This document shows, piece by piece, positions 1 to 8,878 of a stretch of DNA of 64,000 nt. The position numbers and the translations under genes were made by a program. The notes beneath the pieces are model-generated. The model made no database searches, was not told the origin of the DNA, and saw only the letters and a list, made by a program, of their open reading frames with translations. Origin of the DNA: Mesorhizobium_K marinum (GTDB lineage Bacteria > Pseudomonadota > Alphaproteobacteria > Rhizobiales > Rhizobiaceae); assembly GCF_040813715.1 (NCBI RefSeq), contig NZ_JBFOCH010000023.1; one strand, given 5' to 3'. Each line of letters starts with the position of its first letter. Position 1 is the first letter of the stretch.

Positions 1-215
1 TTGCCCTGATGGGCACTCCTGCTCTCGCGGCTCACTGCCCGAAGGATGCCGCGGCCATTGACCATGCTTTGACAAAAACCAGCCTCAGCGCGGCAGACAA
101 GGCCGAGGTCGAGAGATTGAAGAACGAGGGGATGGCGCAGCACGAGGCTGGCAATCATCGGGAGTCTGAGGCGCTGCTTGCTGATGCCATGCGACGGCTG
201 CTGTTGGCTGAATAA
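1..215 (+). CDS. Small secreted protein, 5' end outside window
   Basis: The reading frame is open from the left edge (Ala-Leu before the first Met at 9) and ends with TAA at 213-215. The visible start looks like the end of a signal peptide (ALMGTPALA, then AHCPKDAAAID), so the gene most likely begins before the window and Met at 9 is not its start. The mature part is about 60 residues, charged and helical, with one Cys near its N-terminus. It looks like a small periplasmic protein. I do not recognise a function. Confidence 0.6.
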   Translation, partial: ALMGTPALAAHCPKDAAAIDHALTKTSLSAADKAEVERLKNEGMAQHEAGNHRESEALLADAMRRLLLAE

Positions 216-415
216 CCAGTTCGCCAGCAAAAGCCATTCCTCGGAATTGTCGCGATCGGCAGTCCGGCTGGGAAACTGGTCGGACTGTTTGTTGTCGCCG
301 AAATTGGCAGCCCAAAAACGGCCTATTGCAATGCCCAAAACGCGGTCGCTCGGAGCGCTTATTTGACTGTTATTTGACGGGTTTCCCGCCAAGTCCGCTA
401 AGTGTTTGAAAAGAG

Positions 416-490
416 TGGTACGCCCAAGGGGAATCGAACCCCTGTTACCGCCGTGAAAGGGCGGTGTCCTAACCGCTAGACGATGGGCGC
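416..490 (-). tRNA. tRNA-Glu (anticodon TTC)
   Basis: On the minus strand the sequence folds as a complete cloverleaf. Acceptor GCGCCCA (484-490) pairs with TGGGCGT (420-426), the anticodon stem CCGCC/GGCGG encloses loop CTTTCAC with anticodon TTC, and the T arm reads GGGGTTCGATTCCCC. The discriminator A and a genomically encoded CCA lie at 416-419. It stands alone between the small secreted protein and the M15-like gene. Confidence 0.95.
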
Positions 491-614
491 GCCTTGGACG
501 AAGCGCCTTATAGTTGGGTTGCCTCCGGGCGGCAACCCGTCAAACGCACGCCTCACCAACTTTTTGCGGCAGGGGTCCGAAGGCAGCTTCGCGCCGATGG
601 TTGCGGGGCCGGCG

Positions 615-1733
615 TCAGGTCTTGCGGCCGCCGCACTTCCAGTTCCAGTCGCGCTCCGGGCCGATGTCGATGTGGATCGACTGGTGGCAATAGGTTCCGA
701 CTCCGCCGCGGCCGGGCATCGCGCGAACGTAGCGCGCCAGTTCCCACTTGTTGACGCCGGGCATCTGCACGTCGACGGCGGCGCAATACATGTGCTGCGA
801 CTTTTCGGCGCCTCTGACGCGCTTGTTGTAGGCGGGGCTGCGATAGCCGGACGTCACCACCAGCCGCTTGCCGAAATGGCGTTCCACCTGCTTCAGCATA
901 CGCACGAGTTTTGGCTTCAGGCAGGCGGTGTCAACGCTTTCGCGCTGCTTGAGCAGGCCGTTCGGCGCGAGACGGGCGAGCCCCGCCGCAGAGGCGACGT
1001 CGTAGGTGCCGACATCCTCGTAGACGTCGATGTCGCTGTCGTCGTCGATGCCCGACTTGCGCTTGATCTCGAAAAGATTGGTCTTGCGCACGCCGGGCAG
1101 GGCAAAGTCGCCGTCGCCGCTATCGACTCCGTCGTCGGCTGCGCCGAGCGAGGCGAAGCGGACGGCCGCATCCTTCTTGCGTTTTTCCTCGTTCGGGTCC
1201 GGCAGCGCGATGACCGGCTTGGCCTGGCGCGGGGCGGCGGCCACGACCGGCTTGGCGTCCGCCGGCGTCGACCCGAAGAAGGAGGACAGGAAACTCTTCT
1301 TCTTGGGGGCGATGGGCTGCGACGGCATGGTGCCCGCGGTCAGGATCGGGCCGCCGTTCTCCAGCACCTGGCCGGTCGGCGAGGGCGCCAGCGCGGCGGC
1401 TGCCGTTGCAGTCGGCTCCGGCTTTGCCTTGGCGGCGGCAAGCGTGGCCTCGACCGGCTTAGCCTCCTCTTTCGGCGGTTGCGCCGAAGCGGCCGCCTTT
1501 GCGTCGGGCTTGATCTGCGGGACCGTCGCAGCGGCGCTTGCGCCCGTCCTGGCGGCGCCTGTCTCCGACGCTGCAACTGCTTCCAGATCCACCGCCGGCG
1601 CACCGGCATCCGTCTGGGCGAATTCCATCGAGGGTTCGGTCGTCGACGAGCATGAGGCAACGAGCACGGCAAGCAGCGCAGCCAGTGCGGCTGTGCTGCG
1701 TCTTCCGCCGGTGAGGCGTGCCCGTGCCTTCAA
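615..1733 (-). CDS. M15-type (YcbK/DUF882-like) peptidase domain lipoprotein
   Basis: A putative envelope D-Ala-D-Ala carboxypeptidase-like protein. From the TTG at 1733 (AGGGGA 8 nt upstream) it is about 372 residues: a signal peptide with a lipobox-like VASC, a long Ala/Pro/Lys-rich low-complexity linker of some 200 residues, then a C-terminal M15_3-like domain. The domain shows SGYRSPAYN, SQHMYCAAVDV (zinc-ligand His and Asp) and SIHIDIG (third ligand His), all in the order expected for peptidase M15A/YcbK. The linker suits a lipoprotein reaching the peptidoglycan. The open frame extends further upstream to 2042, but that part is Arg/Gly-rich and looks non-coding. The start is therefore inferred from the lipoprotein signal. 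Catalytic activity is inferred from motifs. Confidence 0.8.
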   Translation of the reverse strand: MKARARLTGGRRSTAALAALLAVLVASCSSTTEPSMEFAQTDAGAPAVDLEAVAASETGAARTGASAAATVPQIKPDAKAAASAQPPKEEAKPVEATLAAAKAKPEPTATAAAALAPSPTGQVLENGGPILTAGTMPSQPIAPKKKSFLSSFFGSTPADAKPVVAAAPRQAKPVIALPDPNEEKRKKDAAVRFASLGAADDGVDSGDGDFALPGVRKTNLFEIKRKSGIDDDSDIDVYEDVGTYDVASAAGLARLAPNGLLKQRESVDTACLKPKLVRMLKQVERHFGKRLVVTSGYRSPAYNKRVRGAEKSQHMYCAAVDVQMPGVNKWELARYVRAMPGRGGVGTYCHQSIHIDIGPERDWNWKCGGRKT

Positions 1734-1918
1734 AACGCTGTCCCCTGCTTGCCCGCGCCGCGCCCCGTCCCGGCTGCGTTGTGCCCCGTGGCGGGGTGGC
1801 TTTCGAATGGCCGGCGGCGGTTCGCCGCGCTTGCGCCAAATCGGGCCGTGGTCTGCCCATTCGAGACCTTTTCGCCCGCTTCGCCCGGGTAGGTCAATCC
1901 TCCGGGCATCAAAGAATG

Positions 1919-3865
1919 TTACACGCGCACCTTCACATAGGTGCCGGGCGCATCGCCCAGAACCTTGACGCCCTTGCCCGGCTTCCTCGCCTTCACGCGC
2001 CGGGCGTCCTGCGCAAGAAGCCATGTCTGCCAGTGCGGCCACCAGGAACCGGGGGTTTCCGTCGCCGACGCGAGCCAGTCCTCGAGCGTCCCGGTCGGCG
2101 GCCCGCCGGTCCAGTACTGGTACTTTTTCGATTTCGGCGGATTGACCACGCCGGCGATGTGCCCTGAGCCGGTCAGCACATACTCGACCTTGCCGCCGAA
2201 ATAGCCGGAGCCGACGAACACTGACCGCGCCGGCGCGATGTGGTCGTCCTTGGTGGCGAGGTTGTAGACGGGGATGGTGACGTCGGCCAGCGAAAGCGTC
2301 CGTCCGGCCAGTTCCATCCTGCNACCGACGAACACCGAACGCGCCGGCGCGATGTGGTCGTCCTTGGTGGCGAGGTTGTAGACGGGGATGGTGACGTCGG
2401 CCAGCGAAAGCGTCCGTCCGGCCAGTTCCATCCTGCCCTGGGAAAGCGTGTTCTGCAGGTAGCAGTTGCGCAGGTAGTAGGAATGGTTGGCCGCCGCCAT
2501 GCGGGTCGAATCGGCGTTCCAGTAGAGCAGGTCGAAGGGCAGGGGATCCTTGCCGCGCATGTAGTTGTTGACGACATAGGGCCAGATCAGGTCGCCCGAG
2601 CGCAGCATGTTGAACGCCGTCGCCATGCGCGTTCCTTCGAGATAGCCCCGCTCGTTCATCGAGCGCTCGACGGCTGCCACCTGGTCCTCGTCGACGAAGA
2701 CCTTGAGGTCGCCGGCATAGGTGAAGTCGACCTGGGTCGCGAAGAAGGTGGCGGAGCGGATGCGGTCGTCGCCTTCCTGCGCCATCAGGGCGAGCGCGGC
2801 GGCCAGAAGCGTTCCGCCGACACAGTAGCCCACCGCGTTCACCTCGTGCTCGCCGGTCGTCCTCTCGATCGTGTCGAGGCCGTATTGCAGCCCCTCGCGG
2901 ATATAGGCCTCCCAGTTCTTGGCGCCGTGGCGCTCGTCGGGATTGACCCAGGAGACGACGAACACCGTATGGCCTTGATCGACGGCCCAGCGGATGAACG
3001 ATTTTTCAGGGTTGAGGTCGAGGATGTAGAACTTGTTGATCCAGGGCGGGCAGATCAGCAGCGGCCGCTTCAGCACCTTGTCGGTGGCGGGTTCGTACTG
3101 GATGATCTCGGCGACGTCGCTCCTGCCGACGACCTTGCCCGGCGTCGTGGCGATGTTCCTGCCGACCTCGAAGCTCGTGTTGTCCGCCTGGCGCAGCTTC
3201 AGGTCTCCGTGCCCGGCGGCGATGTCCTCGGCCAGCATCTTCATGCCGCGCACGAGGTTCTCGCCGTTCGAGGCGACCGTCTCGCGGAACAGTTCCGGAT
3301 TGGTCAGGATGAAGTTCGACGGCGAGATCGCGTTGGAGATCTGCTTGACGTAGAAACTCGCCTTGTGTCGCGTGTGGTCGTCCAGTCCGTCGGCGCGCTC
3401 GACGAGGTCGTTGGCCCAGCGCGATGTGACGAGATAGGCCTGCTTCAGGAAGTCGAAGAACGCGTTCCGGCCCCAGTCCGGATCCTGGAAACGCTTGTCG
3501 CCCTGGTCGGGCACGATCGCGTCGGGCGGCGGCTCGCCGGTGCGGGCATGGCTGATCGCGTTGCCCCACACGGTCAGATAGCCGGCGAAAAGGCGGGTCT
3601 GCGCCTCGAGCGCGCGAGATGGGTCCGACAGCCAGTATTCGGTGACTTTCGAGAAGGTCTTCACCATGTCCGCCATCGGCTCGGCGACGGCGTCGCGGCG
3701 CTCGCCCTTCTCGCGCGGCTCGACCCAGGCCGAGGCGGCCTTTCCGGCTTGCTCGACCATGCGGGCGAGGTTCAGCGCAAACCGCTCCGGGTCCTTGACG
3801 AGGTACTGGGCGACATCGGGCGCATCGCCGGTCTCGTCCTTGCCTGGCCCGGTTGCCTTGGCCAT
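1919..3865 (-). CDS. phaC: Class I poly(3-hydroxyalkanoate) synthase, with assembly duplication
   Basis: Polymerises (R)-3-hydroxyacyl-CoA into PHA storage granules in the cytoplasm. The N-terminal PhaC domain is followed by an alpha/beta-hydrolase fold with the lipase-like box GYCVGG (nucleophile Cys near residue 347), the catalytic-Asp region ATKDDHIAP and the His region SGHIAGV. ATG at 3865 gives the expected N-terminus. An N at 2323 joins two copies of a 112-base segment carrying the catalytic-Asp region. The period of 114 keeps the frame, so the translation runs to 648 residues with 38 spurious ones; the true protein is about 610, normal for class I. The copies differ only synonymously. 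No phaR or phasin gene is adjacent. The divergent lipoprotein gene shares the promoter region. Confidence 0.93.
   Translation of the reverse strand: MAKATGPGKDETGDAPDVAQYLVKDPERFALNLARMVEQAGKAASAWVEPREKGERRDAVAEPMADMVKTFSKVTEYWLSDPSRALEAQTRLFAGYLTVWGNAISHARTGEPPPDAIVPDQGDKRFQDPDWGRNAFFDFLKQAYLVTSRWANDLVERADGLDDHTRHKASFYVKQISNAISPSNFILTNPELFRETVASNGENLVRGMKMLAEDIAAGHGDLKLRQADNTSFEVGRNIATTPGKVVGRSDVAEIIQYEPATDKVLKRPLLICPPWINKFYILDLNPEKSFIRWAVDQGHTVFVVSWVNPDERHGAKNWEAYIREGLQYGLDTIERTTGEHEVNAVGYCVGGTLLAAALALMAQEGDDRIRSATFFATQVDFTYAGDLKVFVDEDQVAAVERSMNERGYLEGTRMATAFNMLRSGDLIWPYVVNNYMRGKDPLPFDLLYWNADSTRMAAANHSYYLRNCYLQNTLSQGRMELAGRTLSLADVTIPVYNLATKDDHIAPARSVFVGXRMELAGRTLSLADVTIPVYNLATKDDHIAPARSVFVGSGYFGGKVEYVLTGSGHIAGVVNPPKSKKYQYWTGGPPTGTLEDWLASATETPGSWWPHWQTWLLAQDARRVKARKPGKGVKVLGDAPGTYVKVRV
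2211..2436. repeat. Assembly duplication around N at 2323 (in phaC)
   Basis: Bases 2211-2322 recur at 2325-2436 (offset 114). The only differences are near the outer end of the copies (ACTGACCGCG versus ACCGAACGCG), both encoding Ala-Arg-Ser-Val-Phe. I read it as an uncollapsed contig overlap, not a biological repeat. Confidence 0.9.
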
Positions 3866-3968
3866 GATCGAAGCACTCCTCCCTTTATGCGATATGCTTA
3901 CAGGCGTTTTCTTGACATATTAACATGGGACGTCCAATGCGTTCCATGTCTCAGCGGTGGACGAAGAT

Positions 3969-4313
3969 ATGACACGTGGTAAACGCAGACGGCTTTTTCC
4001 GGGCAGGGTCGCCGCTGCCCTGGCCGGCACCCTGATCGTCGCCGCCTGCTCCACGACCGAGGATGTCGCGGAAGCGCCCGGGCGGTCCGGCCAACCCGTC
4101 AGCACCGACTCCTATCCCAACCTGAACATTCCGCCGAAGGCCGCGACGTCGCAGCTGACGCAGGAAGAGACGCAGGCGAAGCTCGCGCACCTGACGGCGC
4201 TGCAGCACCGCCAGGACCCCGGCTCGGCAGCGTCGGCGGAAGCGGCGCGCAAGCGTCTGAAGCTCGCGGCCGACGAGCAGGAAGAGACACTGAAGATCAT
4301 CGAAGGGCAGTAG
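3969..4313 (+). CDS. Small lipoprotein of unknown function
   Basis: About 114 residues from the ATG at 3969. An in-frame ATG at 3957 is also possible, but GGACGAAG sits just before the second. An Arg/Lys-rich start and hydrophobic stretch end in a lipobox (LIVAAC), so the protein is predicted to be lipid-anchored. The rest is Gln/Glu/Ala/Lys-rich, with a predicted helical or coiled C-terminal half (LTQEETQAKLAHLTALQ). It is divergent from phaC and upstream of the aminotransferase. No known domain is recognised. Confidence 0.75.
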   Translation: MTRGKRRRLFPGRVAAALAGTLIVAACSTTEDVAEAPGRSGQPVSTDSYPNLNIPPKAATSQLTQEETQAKLAHLTALQHRQDPGSAASAEAARKRLKLAADEQEETLKIIEGQ

Positions 4314-4410
4314 CCCCCGGCGGCTCAGCTCTCCTGAATTTCGATTGGTCCGGCCGCCAAACCGGTATATATGGCGCGCCGCCAACATCCTCCAGCGCCT
4401 GGATTTCGAG

Positions 4411-5628
4411 ATGGAAGAGTTTCACAAGGTCCGCCGCCTTCCGCCCTATGTCTTCGAGCAGGTCAACCGGCTGAAGGCCAGCGCCCGCTCGGCCGGCGCC
4501 GACATCATCGATCTGGGCATGGGCAATCCCGACCTGCCGACGCCGAAGTCCATCGTCGACAAGCTCTGCGAAGTGGTCCGCGACCCGCGCACCCACCGCT
4601 ATTCCTCGTCGCGCGGCATTCCCGGCCTGCGCCGCGCCCAGGCCAGCTATTACGCGCGCCGCTTCGGCGTGAAGCTCAACCCGGACACGCAGGTCGTTGC
4701 GACCCTGGGCTCGAAGGAGGGCTTCGCCAACATGGCGCAGGCGATTACCGCGCCCGGCGACGTCATCCTGTGCCCCAACCCGACCTATCCGATCCACGCC
4801 TTCGGCTTCATCATGTCCGGCGGCGTGATCCGTTCGCTGCAGGCCGAGCCGGACGACGGCTTCATCCCGGCGCTGGAGCGCGGCATCCGTCATTCCATCC
4901 CGAAGCCGCTGGCGCTGATCCTGAACTATCCGTCCAACCCGACGGCGCTGGTGGCCAGCCTCGACTTCTACAAGGACGTCGTCGCCTTCGCGAAGAAGAA
5001 CGACCTCATCATCCTGTCCGACCTCGCCTATTCGGAGATCTATTTCGACGGGAACCCGCCGCCCTCGGTGCTGCAGGTGCCGGGCGCGATGGACGTGACG
5101 GTCGAATTCACCTCGATGTCCAAGACCTTCTCGATGCCGGGATGGCGCATGGGCTTCGCCGTCGGCAACGAGCGGCTGATCTCCGCGCTGACGCGCGTGA
5201 AATCCTATCTGGACTACGGCGCGTTCACGCCCATCCAGGTGGCGGCATCGGCGGCCCTCAACGGCGACGGTTCCGACATCGCGGAAGTCCGCGAGGTCTA
5301 TCACAGGCGCCGCGACGTGATGGTGGATTCCTTCGGCCGCGCCGGCTGGGATATCCCGCCGCCTGCCGCCTCGATGTTCGCCTGGGCTCCGATTCCCGAA
5401 CCGTTCCGCCATCTCGGCTCGCTGGAATTCTCCAAGCTGCTGATCGAGCACGCCGATGTGGCGGTGGCGCCGGGCATCGGCTTTGGCGAGCATGGCGACG
5501 ATTTCGTGCGCCTGGCCTTCGTGGAGAACGAGCACCGCATCCGGCAGGCAGCGCGCAACATCAAGCGGTTCCTTGCCAGTTCGGCGAAACAGCCGAACAA
5601 CGTTGTGTCGCTCGCCACCAGGCGGTGA
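4411..5628 (+). CDS. Class I/II PLP aminotransferase (LL-DAP/AlaC-like)
   Basis: A fold-type I aminotransferase of about 405 residues. N-terminal LPPYVFEQVNRLK and DLGMGNPDLPTP, NPTYPIHAFG, LNYPSNPTA, SDLAYSEIYFDG (PLP-binding Asp/Tyr) and the lysine motif TSMSKTFSMPGWRMG are all present. Proteins of this type are usually named LL-diaminopimelate aminotransferase, but many act as alanine- or glutamate-linked transaminases like AlaC, so the substrate is open. I chose ATG 4411 (MEEFHKVRR) over the upstream ATG 4345, whose extra residues are not family-like. Hom starts 46 bases downstream on the same strand, and co-transcription in amino-acid metabolism is likely. Confidence 0.85.
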   Translation: MEEFHKVRRLPPYVFEQVNRLKASARSAGADIIDLGMGNPDLPTPKSIVDKLCEVVRDPRTHRYSSSRGIPGLRRAQASYYARRFGVKLNPDTQVVATLGSKEGFANMAQAITAPGDVILCPNPTYPIHAFGFIMSGGVIRSLQAEPDDGFIPALERGIRHSIPKPLALILNYPSNPTALVASLDFYKDVVAFAKKNDLIILSDLAYSEIYFDGNPPPSVLQVPGAMDVTVEFTSMSKTFSMPGWRMGFAVGNERLISALTRVKSYLDYGAFTPIQVAASAALNGDGSDIAEVREVYHRRRDVMVDSFGRAGWDIPPPAASMFAWAPIPEPFRHLGSLEFSKLLIEHADVAVAPGIGFGEHGDDFVRLAFVENEHRIRQAARNIKRFLASSAKQPNNVVSLATRR

Positions 5629-5674
5629 TTCAACGTCGCGCCGCAACTATCTGACATAAAGGACTTTTCGGCAT

Positions 5675-6982
5675 ATGGCTGAGGCATTGCGTGTGGGGAT
5701 TGCTGGGCTCGGAACGGTTGGCGCGTCGGTGGCGCGCGTGCTCGCGCACAAGACCGCCGAACTGACCCGCCAGTGCGGCCGGCCGATCGAGGTCGCGGCG
5801 GTTTCCGCACGCAGCCGCGGCAAGGACCGGCAGGTCGACCTTTCCGCCGCCGCGTGGTTCGACGATCCGGTGGCGCTTGCCGAACAGGCTGATATCGACG
5901 TCTTCGTCGAACTGATCGGCGGCGACGAGGGGCCGGCGCTGGCGTCGGTGAAGGCGGCGCTCGCGCGTGGCCGGCATGTCGTGACCGCGAACAAGGCGCT
6001 GCTGTCGAGGCACGGAGTCGCGCTGGCCGAGATGGCCGAGCAGAAGGGTGTGCTGCTCAATTACGAGGCCGCCGTCGCCGGCGGCATCCCCGTGATCAAG
6101 ACGATGCGCGAGGCCTTGGCCGGCAACTCGGTGACCCGCGTCTTCGGCATCCTGAACGGCACCTGCAACTACATCCTGACCCGGATGGAAGCCGAAGGCA
6201 TTTCGTTCGACGACTGCCTGAAGGACGCGCAGCGGCTCGGCTATGCCGAGGCGGATCCGACCTTCGACATCGAGGGACACGATACCGCGCACAAGCTGTC
6301 CATCCTGACTGCGCTGGCCTTCGGCACCAGGATTTCCGCCGGCGACATCTACATGGAGGGCATCTCCAACATCAGCCAGGCCGATATCCGCGCGGCGGCG
6401 GAGCTCGGCTACCGCATCAAGCTGCTCGGCGTCGCCCAGCGCACCGAAAGCGGCATCGAGCAGCGCGTGCATCCGACCATGGTGCCGACCGCGTCGGTGA
6501 TCGCGCAGGTGCACGGTGTCACGAACGCCGTGGCGATCGAGACCGACATCCTCGGCGAACTGCTGCTCTCCGGCCCCGGCGCCGGCGGCAACGCCACCGC
6601 ATCGGCGGTGGTCGGCGACATCGCCGACATCGCCAAGAGCCGGCCCGGCTTCCAGCATGGCCCGGTCTTCGGCTGGCCGGCGAAGCAGCTGAAGCCCTAC
6701 AAGCGCGCGCTGATGCGCAGCCATGCCGGCGGCTATTTCATCCGCCTGACCGTTCTCGATCGCACCGGCGTCTTCGCCGCGATCGCCAAGCGCATGGCCG
6801 ACAACGACATTTCCCTGGAGTCGATCGTCCAGCATTCCGCCGGGGCGGACGGCCAGAAGACCGTGATTCTCGTGACGCACGAGACAACGGAGGCAGCGGT
6901 CCGCAAGGCGACCGACGGCATCACCAAGGATGGGCACCTGACCGACAAGCCGCAGGTCATCCGCATCGAACGGGCCGGGTGA
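5675..6982 (+). CDS. hom: Homoserine dehydrogenase
   Basis: Reduces aspartate semialdehyde to homoserine with NAD(P)H, feeding threonine and methionine synthesis. The 435 residues include a Rossmann motif (VGIAGLGTVGASVARVL), the catalytic domain (GILNGTCNYILTRME, and the DPTFDIEGHDTAHKLSIL region with catalytic Asp/Lys) and a C-terminal ACT domain beginning near FIRLTVLDRTGVFAAIAKRM, which normally mediates threonine feedback. AAGGA lies 10 bases before the ATG. RecJ follows after 111 bases. In many Rhizobiales glpX lies between hom and recJ; it is absent here. Confidence 0.95.
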   Translation: MAEALRVGIAGLGTVGASVARVLAHKTAELTRQCGRPIEVAAVSARSRGKDRQVDLSAAAWFDDPVALAEQADIDVFVELIGGDEGPALASVKAALARGRHVVTANKALLSRHGVALAEMAEQKGVLLNYEAAVAGGIPVIKTMREALAGNSVTRVFGILNGTCNYILTRMEAEGISFDDCLKDAQRLGYAEADPTFDIEGHDTAHKLSILTALAFGTRISAGDIYMEGISNISQADIRAAAELGYRIKLLGVAQRTESGIEQRVHPTMVPTASVIAQVHGVTNAVAIETDILGELLLSGPGAGGNATASAVVGDIADIAKSRPGFQHGPVFGWPAKQLKPYKRALMRSHAGGYFIRLTVLDRTGVFAAIAKRMADNDISLESIVQHSAGADGQKTVILVTHETTEAAVRKATDGITKDGHLTDKPQVIRIERAG

Positions 6983-7093
6983 GCCAGGACTGCCCAGCTT
7001 GTTGTCAGTAATGGCTGCAGAGGTCGTTTTCCCGGTTTCAGCCTTTCCGGCGGTCGCCTATCGTCGCCGGGTGGCTGACGGGCGAACATCGAC

Positions 7094-8878
7094 GTGACGG
7101 ACAAGCGGACCTTTCTCGGCGTCAGGAAATCGGCGACCGGTCTCACTTGGGAACACCGGCTGACCGAGCGCCAGGAAATGGCGGCGCTGACCATCGCGCA
7201 GACGCATGGCGTGCCCGACATCGTCGCCCGCGTGCTGGCCGGGCGTGGGGTGGCGCCCGAGGAAACCGAACGCTTCCTCGACCCGACGATCCGCAACCTG
7301 CTGCCGGACCCGGCTTCGCTGACAGACATGGACCGCGCCGCCCAGCGCATCGCCGCGGCGATCAGCAACCGCGAGAAGGTCGCCATCTTCGGCGACTACG
7401 ATGTCGACGGGGCAGCGTCTTCGGCATTGCTCAAGCGTTTCCTGGCCTTCTACGGCGTCGATGCCGAGATCTACATTCCCGACCGCATCTTCGAGGGCTA
7501 CGGCCCGAACCCTGAAGCCATGCGCGAACTTGCCGGCAGGGGCGCGTCGCTCATCGTCACCGTCGATTGCGGCACCAACAGCGGCCCGTCGATCGACGCC
7601 GCCAGGCTCGCCGGGGCGGACGTGGTCGTGCTCGACCATCACCAGGTCGGGGGGCCGCTGCCGGACGCCGTGGCGGTGGTCAATCCCAATCGCGAGGACG
7701 ACCTTTCCGGACAGGGGCATCTGTGCGCCGCCGGAGTTGTGTTCCTGACCCTGGTCCAGACGGCGCGCGTGCTGAGGATCGAGCGGCAGGAGTCGGCGCA
7801 GCCCGACCTGCTCGACCTGCTCGATCTTGTGGCCCTGGCGACCGTCTGCGACGTGGTGCCGCTTACCGGCGTCAACCGCGCCTTCGTGGTGAAGGGGCTG
7901 GTCGTGGCGCGCCAGCAGAAGAACGTCGGGCTGGCCGCGCTGGCGCGGGTGGCGCGCATCGGCGAGCCCATCAACACCTTCCACCTGTCCTTCCTGATCG
8001 GCCCCCGGATCAATGCCGGCGGCCGCATCGGCGATGCGGCCCTGGGGAGCCGGCTGCTTGCCACCGACGATCCCGTGGAAGCCGGGCAGATCGCCGACAC
8101 GCTGGATCGCCTGAACCAGGAGCGGCAGGCGATGGAACAGCAGATGCTGGCCGAAGCGCGCGCCGAAGCGGACGCGGAGCTTGCCGGCGGGGCAGGGCCC
8201 GCGATCGTCGTCACTGCCAGCAGGGACTGGCACCCGGGCATTGTCGGCCTGCTCGCGTCGCGACTGAAGGAGCATGCGCGTCGTCCTGCCTTCGCGATCG
8301 CCTTCAACGCCAACGACGTCGGTACGGGATCGGGTCGGTCGATCGCCGGCTTCAATCTCGGGCGGCTTGTTCGGGAGGCCGCGAGCGAGGGCCTGATCGT
8401 CAAGGGCGGCGGGCACGCGATGGCCGCCGGCATCACGGTCGAGCGGGCCAAGCTTGGAGCGTTGCGCGCCTTCTTCGAGGAGCGCGCCGCCTCCGACGTC
8501 TTCCGCCTGCAGGACGAGGAGGTCCTCGACATCGACGCCGCGCTGTCTGCCGACGGCGCCACGCTTTCGCTGCTCGAAACGCTGGAAAAGGCCGGTCCGT
8601 TCGGGGCGGGCCACGTTGCGCCGGTCTTCGTCCTGCCGCGCCACCGCCTCGAGGATGCCAGGCAGGTCGGCGCCAACCATGTGCGGGCGGACCTGCGCTC
8701 GGACGGCGGCGGGCGCATCCAGGCCATCGCCTTCCGCGCGGTGGATACGGCGCTCGGCGATTTTCTTTTCGCCAACCGCGGCCAGACGGTGCACGTGGCC
8801 GGATCGCTGTCGGGAAGCTACTGGAACGGCAACCGCAAGGTGGATTTCCGCATCGTCGACGCGGCGCTGGCCGTCTAG
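7094..8878 (+). CDS. recJ: Single-stranded-DNA-specific exonuclease RecJ
   Basis: A 5'-3' ssDNA exonuclease in recombination and mismatch repair. The 594 residues from a GTG start carry the DHH phosphoesterase motifs: IFGDYDVDGAASSALL, VTVDCGTNSG, VLDHHQVGGPLPDAVAVVNP (DHH) and the DHHA1 motif VKGGGHAMAAGITV, then the C-terminal OB-fold region. Length and motif order are standard. Its stop codon overlaps that of the convergent patatin gene by four bases. Confidence 0.95.
   Translation: MTDKRTFLGVRKSATGLTWEHRLTERQEMAALTIAQTHGVPDIVARVLAGRGVAPEETERFLDPTIRNLLPDPASLTDMDRAAQRIAAAISNREKVAIFGDYDVDGAASSALLKRFLAFYGVDAEIYIPDRIFEGYGPNPEAMRELAGRGASLIVTVDCGTNSGPSIDAARLAGADVVVLDHHQVGGPLPDAVAVVNPNREDDLSGQGHLCAAGVVFLTLVQTARVLRIERQESAQPDLLDLLDLVALATVCDVVPLTGVNRAFVVKGLVVARQQKNVGLAALARVARIGEPINTFHLSFLIGPRINAGGRIGDAALGSRLLATDDPVEAGQIADTLDRLNQERQAMEQQMLAEARAEADAELAGGAGPAIVVTASRDWHPGIVGLLASRLKEHARRPAFAIAFNANDVGTGSGRSIAGFNLGRLVREAASEGLIVKGGGHAMAAGITVERAKLGALRAFFEERAASDVFRLQDEEVLDIDAALSADGATLSLLETLEKAGPFGAGHVAPVFVLPRHRLEDARQVGANHVRADLRSDGGGRIQAIAFRAVDTALGDFLFANRGQTVHVAGSLSGSYWNGNRKVDFRIVDAALAV

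Noticed and set aside
615..2042. Full 475-residue reading of the M15-like gene
   Set aside because: The first 100 codons are Gly/Arg-rich without family character and precede a clear lipoprotein signal; a start near 1733 fits better.
2211..2436. phaC with a duplicated catalytic-Asp region, as a novel enzyme form
   Set aside because: The duplication is centred on an N and matches the pattern at eleven other N joins; it is an assembly overlap.
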